NCBI GenBank assembly: GCA_963755395.1
Contig: CAVWJJ010000001.1
Span: 372,001 to 436,000 of the forward strand
Direction of reading: 5' to 3'
Source: DAHVFK01 sp963755395
GTDB lineage: Bacteria; Pseudomonadota; Gammaproteobacteria; Burkholderiales; SG8-39
Length of the DNA: 64,000 nt
The notes under the pieces: generated by a model
Told to the model about the DNA's origin: nothing
Database searches by the model: none
What the model saw: the letters and a program-made list of their open reading frames with translations, nothing else
Shown: positions 26,438 to 33,841 of the stretch, in pieces
Position numbering within the stretch: the stretch's first letter is position 1
Layout: each line of letters opens with the position of its first letter
Translations under genes and position numbers: made by a program

Positions 26438-27796
26438 TCAGTGCACCTGCGCCGCGCTCTTGAACATCCCCGGCTCGAGCGCATGGCGCTCGAGCAGGCG
26501 GTAGAACTCGGTCCGGTTGCGGCCCGCCAGGCGCGCGGCCTGGGTGACATTGCCGCTGGTGATCTTCAGGATTCTGACTAGGTAGTCGCGCTCGAACGCC
26601 CGGCGCGCTTCGTCCAGCGGGGTCAGGGTGGAATCGCGCGAGTCGATTGCCTGGCGCACGAGCGAAGCCGGAACGACATCAGTGGCGGTCAGCGCCACGG
26701 ACTGCTCGACTACGTTCAGCAATTGCCGCACATTGCCGGGCCAAGATGCGGACACCAGCAGTTCCATCGCTTCGGGCGAGAACCCGAGCCGACGCCGCCC
26801 GTAGCGCACCACCAGACGCTCCAGAAAATGGTTTGCAAGCAAGGGGATGTCCTCGCGCCGTTCGACCAGCGCCGGGAGCGTGAGCTTGACCACGTTCAGC
26901 CGATAGTAAAGGTCTTCTCGGAACTCGCCCGCGGCAATACGCTCCTCGAGTCGGCGGTGGGTGGCGGAGATGATACGCACGTCGACCGCGATCGCGTCGT
27001 TCGAGCCAACCGGCCGCACCACCCTCTCTTCCAGCGCCCGCAGGAGCTTGACCTGCGGCGCAACTGGCATGTCGCCGATCTCGTCGAGGAACAGTGTGCC
27101 GCCCTCTGCGGCCTGGAATAGCCCCCGGCGATCCTGCGTCGCACCGGTAAATGAGCCCTTGCGGTGTCCGAACAGCTCCGACTCGATCAGTCCTTCCGGA
27201 ATCGCGCTGCAATTGACCGCCACGAAAGGGCCACCGGCTCGCCGACTGGCGTTGTGTATGGCGTGCGCAAGCAGTTCCTTGCCGGTGCCGCTCGGGCCGT
27301 ACACGCACACGCTGGCATCCGAAGCGGCAACGCGCTTGGCCTGCGCCAGCAGGTCCTCCATCGCGGGTGAGCGCGTGATGATCTCGCCGCGCCAGCCTTC
27401 TCCTCCGCCTCCCGCCGGGACGCTAGACAGGCGCAAAGCGTCGGCCACCGTATCGAGCAGGACCTTGCCGTCGAACGGCTTGGTAAGGAAGCTGAAGACG
27501 CCGCGGCGCGTCGCGGCCACCGCCTCAGGAATCGTGCCGTGCGCAGTAAGAATGACCACCGGCAGCGACGGAGCATCGCGGTGAATCGCGTCGAACAACG
27601 CCATGCCGTCCATACCGTGCATTCGCAAGTCTGTGATGACGAGGTCCGGCCGCGAGATGGCGAAGCTCGCTAGAGCGCTTTCGCCGGAATCGGAAGTCAA
27701 TACCGAGTAACCCGCCGCCCTGAGCCGCATTGCGATGAGTTGCAGCAAATCCATGTCGTCATCGACAAGCAGGATGTTGGAAGCTTCTTTCGTCAT
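26438..27796 (-). CDS. glrR: Sigma54-dependent response regulator, GlrR/QseF type
   Basis: A three-domain NtrC-family regulator of 452 residues. The receiver starts ILLVDDDMDLLQ and has its phosphorylated aspartate in DLVITDLRMHG. The AAA+ domain shows Walker A YGPSGTGKELLAH, Walker B GTLFLDEIGDM, and a sigma54-contact loop GSFTGA in place of the usual GAFTGA. The C-terminus ends with a Fis-type helix-turn-helix (NVTQAARLAGRNRTEFYRLL). It is downstream of a lipoprotein and a histidine kinase in the same order as glrK-qseG-glrR of enterobacteria. The start MTKEAS is preferred to a longer frame. Confidence 0.88.
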   Translation of the reverse strand: MTKEASNILLVDDDMDLLQLIAMRLRAAGYSVLTSDSGESALASFAISRPDLVITDLRMHGMDGMALFDAIHRDAPSLPVVILTAHGTIPEAVAATRRGVFSFLTKPFDGKVLLDTVADALRLSSVPAGGGGEGWRGEIITRSPAMEDLLAQAKRVAASDASVCVYGPSGTGKELLAHAIHNASRRAGGPFVAVNCSAIPEGLIESELFGHRKGSFTGATQDRRGLFQAAEGGTLFLDEIGDMPVAPQVKLLRALEERVVRPVGSNDAIAVDVRIISATHRRLEERIAAGEFREDLYYRLNVVKLTLPALVERREDIPLLANHFLERLVVRYGRRRLGFSPEAMELLVSASWPGNVRQLLNVVEQSVALTATDVVPASLVRQAIDSRDSTLTPLDEARRAFERDYLVRILKITSGNVTQAARLAGRNRTEFYRLLERHALEPGMFKSAAQVH

Positions 27797-27800
27797 AACT

Positions 27801-28436
27801 CTATCTCCTGATGTTTCGCAGCTTCTCTTCGCGCTCAACGATGCCGCGTTCAATTGATTTCAGTGCTTCAAGCTGCTCCTGCAGCTTCGCCTCGCGTACC
27901 TCGGAGGCACGCCGCGAACGCTCGAACTCCGCGCGCAATTCAACCTCGCGTTGCTGTGCGGTGCGCAGTGAACGTTGGCGCTCAGCATTTGCCTGCTCAC
28001 TATCTCGCGCCAGCCGCAGCCGGTCCGCAACCTGGCCCTCAAGCAATGCGCCGAAGCTCGAATACGGTGATGATTTGCCCTCCCCAGCGGCAAACTGTTC
28101 GAGCAGCGAATACGCAGCCTTGACGTCCCCGCGCGGCGCCGGTAGCACGGCCAAGAGCGTTGCGAGTCGCAGCCGGGTGACGGTACTCGGGTCGCGCTGG
28201 AACGCGTCCTGCGCCATATCCAGAGCGCGCTGCTGCTCGATTGCCGGCGCCAGTGCAGCGGCCACCGCCTGGGCAACAATCTCGTTCACACTTTTCAGTT
28301 CCTCGATGCCTAGGGGCTCTGCGGCACCTTTCATAGGAGAAACAATCGCATGCATCGCAGTCGTCTCCTCGGCGCGCGGCGCCAGCAGCGCGCAACCCGC
28401 GAGCGGTAGAACAAGCAGTCCGATCAGCGCCCTCAT
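27801..28436 (-). CDS. QseG/YfhG-like outer-membrane lipoprotein
   Basis: The 211 residues have a lipoprotein signal (MRALIGLLVLPLAGC, lipobox LAGC). A helical body and a long charged coiled coil at the C-terminus follow (ERQRSLRTAQQREVELRAEF onward). Sequence similarity to QseG cannot be judged by eye. Its position between the kinase and the regulator, its lipobox and its size match that gene. It overlaps the kinase stop by 4 bases and precedes the regulator by 4, so the three genes form one operon. Confidence 0.7.
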   Translation of the reverse strand: MRALIGLLVLPLAGCALLAPRAEETTAMHAIVSPMKGAAEPLGIEELKSVNEIVAQAVAAALAPAIEQQRALDMAQDAFQRDPSTVTRLRLATLLAVLPAPRGDVKAAYSLLEQFAAGEGKSSPYSSFGALLEGQVADRLRLARDSEQANAERQRSLRTAQQREVELRAEFERSRRASEVREAKLQEQLEALKSIERGIVEREEKLRNIRR

Positions 28437-29911
28437 GCCGCCACCGGAACCACTGCCGTGACTTCTCGCGGAAGCATGACCCTGAAATGACCGCCGTGGC
28501 TACCTTCCACCACCGCGATTCGACCACCGTGCGCTTCGACATATTCTCGCACGATAGCAAGTCCGAGACCGCTGCCTTGGATCCGCCCTCTGGCCTCGGT
28601 GCGGCCGCGAAAAAAGGAGTCGAAAACCAACTCCCTCTCTTCGGCCGGCACGCCGGGGCCGGAATCTATCACCTCGAACATCGCTTCGCCTCTGAACTCG
28701 CGTGCAACAAGCGAAATGGTGCCTCCATCTGGAGTGAACTTGACTGCGTTACCAACGAGATTATCCACAATTGAGCGCAGCTTCTGCGGGTCTGCCCGAA
28801 CCGTTACGGGCAGCAAATAGAGCGCCACGCGCAGTCGCTTGGCCTTCGCCGCCAGCTCGTGCGAACGCGCAGAATCGCGCACGAACGTACCGAGCTGGAT
28901 CGACTGAAGATTAAGCGAGGCCGTAGCGTGCAACGCGCGCTGGTAGTCCAGAAGGTCCTCGATCAAGCGCTGCAGCTTTACACTGTTGTCGCGCATGATA
29001 CTTACCACCTGCTGCGCCTGCGGCGCAAGCGCTCCAGCAGTCCCATCGTTCAGCAGTTCCGCTCCTTCGCGCAAGGCAGTTAGTGGGGTCTTAAGTTCGT
29101 GCGATACGTTGCGCAGGAATCGATTCTTCTGCGCATCGAGCTCGGTAAGTTGGCGCCGTAGCCAGTCGAGCTGCTCACCCAGATATCGCAGGTCCGCTGG
29201 TCCTCGCACCCTGATCGGCCGGGTGAAGTCCGCGCTACCGAGCTGCCGGATCGAAGCGTCCAATTCGGCAATCGGGCGCGCGATGAATCGAGTGAACGCA
29301 AGCGCAAGCGCAAGCGCAAGCGCAGTACTAAACATAACCAATGAGACAAGGCGCTGCTGCACAACTTCGGCGCTCGAGCGCAGTCGGTCAACCTCGCGAT
29401 CAGCCACCAAGTAGCTGATTGCAAGCATCTCATAAGCATTGTCTGCGAGCCTGTCCGCTTCAGCGCTGATCGCACTCGGGTCAAGACTCCCACGCGGCTG
29501 GACGGTCAGTTTGCTGTACAGGGCCTGTTCCTCCTCCACTGTGCGCTTTAGCGCGACCTGCTGCTGCGTATCGAGAGGCAACAGCGAGAGCTCGCTCGAT
29601 ACCTGTTTGAAACTGCGGTGCACGCGCGCGTAGTCTTCCATCAACACCGGATCGGCGAGCAAGGTTACCTGCTGCGCCAAGCGCTCGATCGATCCAATGC
29701 GGTTCACAAGCGAGCGACTGGCGCGCGCGGCCTGGGCGGCACTGAACACGGCGTTGCGACTTTGCTCGGCCAGCCGCTCCGTGTTCCAGGCCGAGTAGGC
29801 GAGCGCGCCCGCTAGCGGCAGGGCAACCAGCGTGAAGCCGGCCAGCAGCAGCCCTAGGAACGAGCGCGGATACGGAAGCGCCGTAGCCGCAAGGGACGGA
29901 TTGGCTCTCAT
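28433..29911 (-). CDS. glrK: Sensor histidine kinase, GlrK/QseE type
   Basis: The 492 residues contain a first membrane segment (FLGLLLAGFTLVALPLAGAL), a periplasmic helical sensor, a second membrane segment made largely of an alanine-leucine repeat (SLVMFSTALALALALAF), and a HAMP domain (RFIARPIAELDASIRQLGSA). The phospho-acceptor motif RNVSHELKTPLTALREG and the ATPase N, G1, F and G2 boxes (NLVGNAVKFTPDG, DSGPGVP, FDSFFRG, GSGLGLAIV) follow. It would phosphorylate the linked sigma54 regulator. The start is taken as the ATG of MRANPS. Confidence 0.88.
   Translation of the reverse strand: MRANPSLAATALPYPRSFLGLLLAGFTLVALPLAGALAYSAWNTERLAEQSRNAVFSAAQAARASRSLVNRIGSIERLAQQVTLLADPVLMEDYARVHRSFKQVSSELSLLPLDTQQQVALKRTVEEEQALYSKLTVQPRGSLDPSAISAEADRLADNAYEMLAISYLVADREVDRLRSSAEVVQQRLVSLVMFSTALALALALAFTRFIARPIAELDASIRQLGSADFTRPIRVRGPADLRYLGEQLDWLRRQLTELDAQKNRFLRNVSHELKTPLTALREGAELLNDGTAGALAPQAQQVVSIMRDNSVKLQRLIEDLLDYQRALHATASLNLQSIQLGTFVRDSARSHELAAKAKRLRVALYLLPVTVRADPQKLRSIVDNLVGNAVKFTPDGGTISLVAREFRGEAMFEVIDSGPGVPAEERELVFDSFFRGRTEARGRIQGSGLGLAIVREYVEAHGGRIAVVEGSHGGHFRVMLPREVTAVVPVAA
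29297..29324. repeat. Hexanucleotide tandem repeat (AGCGCA x4) inside the kinase gene
   Basis: Four perfect copies of AGCGCA lie at 29301-29324, with a partial copy before them. On the coding strand they give alternating Ala-Leu codons in the second membrane segment of the kinase. Slippage would add or remove two residues without breaking the frame. Confidence 0.85.
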
Positions 29912-29952
29912 CTGCCTATAATTATTGCAAAATTCTGTCGCAGACAGGACGA

Positions 29953-30486
29953 ATGTCACAAGCGCAGGCGGACGAACGCGACAATTCTCGCGTGCATCTG
30001 GTCGCCGCGGTCGCCTCGAACGGCGTCATCGGCGCCTGGGGCAAGCTGCCATGGCACTTGCCGGAAGACCTGCAGCATTTCAAGGCGCTAACCTACGGCC
30101 ATCCCGTGATCATGGGACGCCGTACATGGGAGTCGCTCGGCAAACCCTTGCCGGGACGGGACAATATCGTCGTCACCCGCAGTGAAGGATTCGAAGCGCG
30201 CGGCGCGAGCGTAGCGTCCTCGTTCGACGCCGCGCTCGCTCTGTGCGCGGGTTCTCCGGTTGCGTTCGTGATCGGAGGCGGGGAACTGTACGCCGCGGCA
30301 CTCCCCGAAGCTGACGTTCTGCTGCTGACCGAAATCCAGCGCGACTACGAAGGCGACGCACGCTTTCCGGATATCGACCGCGGAGCATGGCAGGAATGCG
30401 AACGGGTTCCGCGTGCCACCGCCGACGGCCTGCGTTACGATTTCGTGCGATACGAGCGCGCCGGACCGAACAAAGACCCGGAATAA
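29953..30486 (+). CDS. folA: Dihydrofolate reductase
   Basis: FolA reduces dihydrofolate with NADPH. The 177 residues contain LVAAVASNGVIGAWGKLPWHLPEDLQHF with the substrate aspartate/glutamate region, VIMGRRTWESLGKPLPGRDNIVVTR and FVIGGGELYAAAL. The N-terminus is about 12 residues longer than usual, so the real start could be the GTG of VHLVAAV. It is divergent from the kinase gene, 41 bases apart. Confidence 0.95.
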   Translation: MSQAQADERDNSRVHLVAAVASNGVIGAWGKLPWHLPEDLQHFKALTYGHPVIMGRRTWESLGKPLPGRDNIVVTRSEGFEARGASVASSFDAALALCAGSPVAFVIGGGELYAAALPEADVLLLTEIQRDYEGDARFPDIDRGAWQECERVPRATADGLRYDFVRYERAGPNKDPE

Positions 30487-30495
30487 CGAGACGCG

Positions 30496-30534
30496 GATCG
30501 AACAAGGCGGGCACGAGGTCCGCCTTGTTCGATC
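30496..30534. terminator. Strong hairpin terminator between folA and the convergent decarboxylase gene
   Basis: GATCGAACAAGGCGG and its exact reverse complement CCGCCTTGTTCGATC form a 15-bp perfect stem around a 9-base loop. It sits 10 bases after the folA stop and about 18 bases after the stop of the convergent gene, so it can serve both strands. No T tract follows. Confidence 0.75.
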
Positions 30535-30552
30535 ATCCAACGACCCTCGCGC

Positions 30553-31752
30553 TCAGCGCTCAGACTCGAAAATCCTCACTTCGGGCAGGGGGAAACCGTT
30601 GAACTCGCTTGCGTACGCGGTGGTGTAAGCCCCGGCATTGCGCAAGTAGAAGAAATCGTCTTCCTGCAGATCCGAAGGCAGCGGCTCATCGCGCAGGATC
30701 ACGTCCACCGAATCGCAGGTCGGGCCGGCAACGTTCCAGGTCACGTCCGGGCCCGAGCGGTCGGTGCGGATACGGTACTTGAGACCCTCAGTCGACTCGA
30801 TGATGCCGCCGAACAGGCCGGCATCGAGGTGCAGCCAGCGCTTGCTCCCGCGCGCCGCCGTCCCAAGCACGCGGCAGACGAAGTAGCCGGCGTCGGAGAC
30901 GAGATAGCGCCCGGGCTCGGCGATCACCCGCACCTCGGGCGGAAACGCCTTCAGCGCCTCGTTGACCACGTTGCCGATCACCTCGATCGACGGGATCGGC
31001 CTGACGTGGCGCACCGGGAACCCGCCACCGATGTCAAGCAGGCGCGGCTTGAGCCCCGCCTTCGCCATCGCGTCGAACACCGCGCGCGCTTTCTCGATCC
31101 CGACGCGCCAGTTCTCAGGGTTGCGGCATTGCGAGCCGACGTGGAAGGTCACCCCTGCGAGGTCGGCGCCGAGCTTCGCCGCGGTGGCTATGATCTCCCG
31201 GATTTCGGCCGCGCCGACGCCGAACTTGCCGGAGAGTGGCCAATCGCTGCCGATGTTGGGTGTCGCGACCCGCAGGTACAGCTTCGCATCGGACTTCACC
31301 CCGTGCACCCGTCTCAGCTCGTCGACGCTGTCGATCACAAACCATTCGACGCCCTTCGCGGCGGCGTAGGCGATCGAATCGCGCGACTTGACCGGGTTGG
31401 AGTAGAACACCTCGGCAGCAGGCACCCCCAACGAGAGAAGGAGGTCGAGTTCGGCGATCGAAGCGATCTCGAAGCCTGCGCCCTCCTCGAGCAGGACCTT
31501 GAGCACGCGCGGGTCCGGATTCGCCTTGACCGCGTAATGCGGCCTCACTCGCGGCATGGCGACATGGAAACGCCGCGCCTTTTCGCGCACGATGGCTGTG
31601 TCGAGGATCAGAAACGGCCGCGTGTACTTCTTGCGGGCGGCCTGGCGCACGGTCTCGAAGTCGAGGCTGACTTCGGGGTGCGTGTCGAAGAGCTGTTCTT
31701 GCTGATGAGTCGGTTGCTTGTTGCGAGCTATGCTAGTGGGGCGAGCGCCCAT
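30553..31752 (-). CDS. Ornithine decarboxylase-like PLP enzyme (fold type III)
   Basis: The 399 residues belong to the alanine-racemase-fold (group IV) decarboxylases that make putrescine from ornithine. The PLP lysine is in PHYAVKANPDP. The phosphate-binding glycines are in LLDIGGGFPVRH, with GVTFHVGSQCRN. The catalytic cysteine and aspartate are in GPTCDSVDVIL. This pattern is ornithine decarboxylase rather than diaminopimelate decarboxylase, although lysine/ornithine bifunctional members look similar. The ATG at 31752 has GGGAGA 5 bases upstream. A 21-codon ORF with its own strong ribosome site ends 17 bases before it. Confidence 0.87.
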   Translation of the reverse strand: MGARPTSIARNKQPTHQQEQLFDTHPEVSLDFETVRQAARKKYTRPFLILDTAIVREKARRFHVAMPRVRPHYAVKANPDPRVLKVLLEEGAGFEIASIAELDLLLSLGVPAAEVFYSNPVKSRDSIAYAAAKGVEWFVIDSVDELRRVHGVKSDAKLYLRVATPNIGSDWPLSGKFGVGAAEIREIIATAAKLGADLAGVTFHVGSQCRNPENWRVGIEKARAVFDAMAKAGLKPRLLDIGGGFPVRHVRPIPSIEVIGNVVNEALKAFPPEVRVIAEPGRYLVSDAGYFVCRVLGTAARGSKRWLHLDAGLFGGIIESTEGLKYRIRTDRSGPDVTWNVAGPTCDSVDVILRDEPLPSDLQEDDFFYLRNAGAYTTAYASEFNGFPLPEVRIFESER

Positions 31753-31769
31753 TCACGTCTCCCGGTTCA

Positions 31770-31835
31770 CTAAGTCTCAGGAATTTCCAGAACGCAAACG
31801 TCGAAGCGCAACGCGTATCTCTTTCTGCCTGTCAT
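31770..31835 (-). CDS. 21-residue leader ORF upstream of ornithine decarboxylase
   Basis: An ATG at 31833-31835 is preceded by AAGGAGG (31841-31847) with a 5-base gap, the best ribosome site I saw in this region. It opens a 21-codon frame starting MTGRKRYALRF and ending EIPET before a TAG. A near-consensus promoter lies just upstream, and the decarboxylase start lies 17 bases after the stop. It is too short to classify. It could be a regulatory leader peptide (compare SpeFL of enterobacterial speF, which has a different sequence) or a small protein. No terminator hairpin is obvious between it and the gene. Confidence 0.6.
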   Translation of the reverse strand: MTGRKRYALRFDVCVLEIPET

Positions 31836-31878
31836 GATGACCTCCTTGCCCTCGCCGGGGGTTGGTAAACTTGCGCCG

Positions 31879-31906
31879 ATTATAGGGGCGAAGCTCGCTG
31901 AGTCAA
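31879..31906 (-). promoter_or_regulatory. Sigma70 promoter for leader ORF and ornithine decarboxylase
   Basis: On the minus strand TTGACT (31901-31906) and a perfect TATAAT (31879-31884) are 16 bases apart. A transcript would start near 31872, giving about 37 bases of leader before the small ORF. The remaining gene-free bases up to dcd (31907-32058) hold only GC-rich partial hairpins that I could not assign. Confidence 0.75.
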
Positions 31907-32058
31907 GGGCTTAGGTGCGATTTTTTCAAGCCCCTACAGACTGCGCGGAGCGCTCGCCCCGGCGTCCGGCGCTCGCTGCGGGCGCCAAACCACAACATGC
32001 GGGAAGCAGGAGCGGTACGCGGCGCCATATTGTGCTTTTGCGGAGCGGGCGAGGCGGA

Positions 32059-32625
32059 TCAGATGCGCGGGAGCGTCACGCCCTGCTGGCCGAAGTACTT
32101 GCCCCCGCGATCCTTGTAGGAGGTCTCGCAGACTTCGTCGGACTCGAAGAAGATCACCTGCGCCACGCCCTCGTTGGCGTAGATCTTGGCCGGCAGCGGC
32201 GTGGTATTGGAGAACTCCAGGGTCACGTGGCCCTCCCATTCCGGCTCGAGCGGGGTGACGTTCACGATGATGCCGCAGCGCGCGTAGGTCGATTTGCCGA
32301 GGCAGATCGTCAGCACGTTGCGCGGGATGCGGAAGTACTCGACCGTGCGCGCCAGCGCGAAGGAATTCGGCGGGATGATGCAAACCTCGCCCTTGAAGTC
32401 GACGAAGGACTTCTCGTCGAAATTCTTGGGGTCGACGATGGTCGAGTTGATGTTGGTGAAGATCTTGAACTCGTCAGAGCAGCGAATGTCGTAGCCGTAG
32501 CTCGAGGTGCCGTATGACACGATCCTGCGTCCGCCGAGCTCCTTGACCTGGCCCGGCTCGAAGGGCTCGATCATGCGCGCGCTCTGCGCCATGCGCCGTA
32601 TCCAGATATCCGATTTGATCGTCAT
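32059..32625 (-). CDS. dcd: dCTP deaminase
   Basis: Dcd deaminates dCTP to dUTP, feeding thymidylate synthesis. The 188 residues show MTIKSDIWIRRMA, VSYGTSSYGYDIRCSDEF, the conserved STIVDPKNFDE, IPPNSFALARTVEYF, and GKSTYARCGIIVNVTPLEPEWEGHV, the trimeric dUTPase-fold signature with the catalytic glutamate. The gene abuts apbC with no gap. Confidence 0.95.
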   Translation of the reverse strand: MTIKSDIWIRRMAQSARMIEPFEPGQVKELGGRRIVSYGTSSYGYDIRCSDEFKIFTNINSTIVDPKNFDEKSFVDFKGEVCIIPPNSFALARTVEYFRIPRNVLTICLGKSTYARCGIIVNVTPLEPEWEGHVTLEFSNTTPLPAKIYANEGVAQVIFFESDEVCETSYKDRGGKYFGQQGVTLPRI

Positions 32626-33711
32626 CTAGGTGTTCTGCACCACGATATTGGGGAACTTGGAAGTCATGTCGCGCTGCGACTCGGCGATCTTGACCGCGCA
32701 GCGGCGCGCAATGCGACGGTAGATTTCCGCCACCCGACCATCCGGGTCGGCCACCACGGTCGGGCGGCCGGAGTCCGCCTGCTCGCGGATTGCGGTGTCC
32801 AGCGGCAGCTGGCCGAGCAGCTCGGTGCCGTAGTCGGCGCACATCTTGTTGGCGCCGCCGGAGCCGAAGATGTGGCTTTCGTGGCCGCAGTTGGGGCAGA
32901 CGTGGATCGACATGTTCTCGACCACGCCCAGGATCGGAATGCCGACCTTCTCGAACATCTTCAGCCCCTTGCGCGCGTCGATCAGGGCGATGTCCTGGGG
33001 CGTGGTGACGATCACCGCACCGGTAACCGGCACCTTCTGGGCAAGCGTTAGCTGAATGTCGCCCGTGCCCGGCGGCAGGTCGACCACCAGATAGTCGAGG
33101 TCGCGCCAGCGCGTGTCCTTGAGCAGTTGCTCGAGGGCCTGCGTCACCATCGGCCCGCGCCACACCATCGGAGTGTCGGTATCGATCAGGAAGCCGATCG
33201 AAATCGCCTGAATGCCATGGCCTTCCATCGGCTCGAGGCTCTTGCCGTCCTTCGATTCTGGACGCCCCGAAATGCCGAGCATCATCGGCTGCGAGGGGCC
33301 GTAGATGTCGGCGTCGAGAATGCCCACCGAAGCGCCCTCGGCCGCAAGCGCGAGCGCCAGGTTGACCGCGGTGGTCGACTTGCCGACGCCCCCTTTGCCC
33401 GACGCCACGGCGATGATGTTCTTGATTCCGGCAATCAATTTGACGCCCTTCTGCACCGCGTGCGCCACCACCTTCGAGCTCACGTTTACAGTCACCGACG
33501 CGGCCCCCGCCTTGCGCAGCGCTTCGGAGATCTGCCGTCGGATCGGCTCGACTTGGCTCTTGCCCGGATAGCCGAGCTCGACATCGAGCGAGACGTTGGC
33601 TCCGTCGACCTTGATGTTGCGAGCGGAGCGGGTGCTGAGGAAATCCTTCTCGGTGTTCGGGTCGACGAGCTGCTTGAGAGCTACTTGGACTTGGGCTTCG
33701 CTGATGGTCAT
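32626..33711 (-). CDS. apbC: Iron-sulfur cluster carrier ApbC (Mrp/Nbp35 family ATPase)
   Basis: A 361-residue P-loop ATPase that carries and transfers Fe-S clusters. It begins with a small DUF59/MIP18-like domain (MTISEAQVQVALKQLVDPNT). The deviant Walker A VASGKGGVGKSTTAVNLA follows, then GILDADIYGPSQP, DYLVVDLPPGTGD, and the cluster-binding CPNC pair in HVCPNCGHESHIFG. The start MTISEAQ is chosen over an upstream in-frame codon. It is divergent from metG. Confidence 0.94.
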   Translation of the reverse strand: MTISEAQVQVALKQLVDPNTEKDFLSTRSARNIKVDGANVSLDVELGYPGKSQVEPIRRQISEALRKAGAASVTVNVSSKVVAHAVQKGVKLIAGIKNIIAVASGKGGVGKSTTAVNLALALAAEGASVGILDADIYGPSQPMMLGISGRPESKDGKSLEPMEGHGIQAISIGFLIDTDTPMVWRGPMVTQALEQLLKDTRWRDLDYLVVDLPPGTGDIQLTLAQKVPVTGAVIVTTPQDIALIDARKGLKMFEKVGIPILGVVENMSIHVCPNCGHESHIFGSGGANKMCADYGTELLGQLPLDTAIREQADSGRPTVVADPDGRVAEIYRRIARRCAVKIAESQRDMTSKFPNIVVQNT

Positions 33712-33841
33712 GGCAGGTTCCTCGCCCCGCACCATGCCGGGGCGGAGAAAAAACGCTCAAGTCTACCGAAAACGGCCCTGTCGCGACACAGGAACCCTGG
33801 TCGCTTTGCTAGAATCGCGCACTCCGCTCCAGGCCTCGCCG

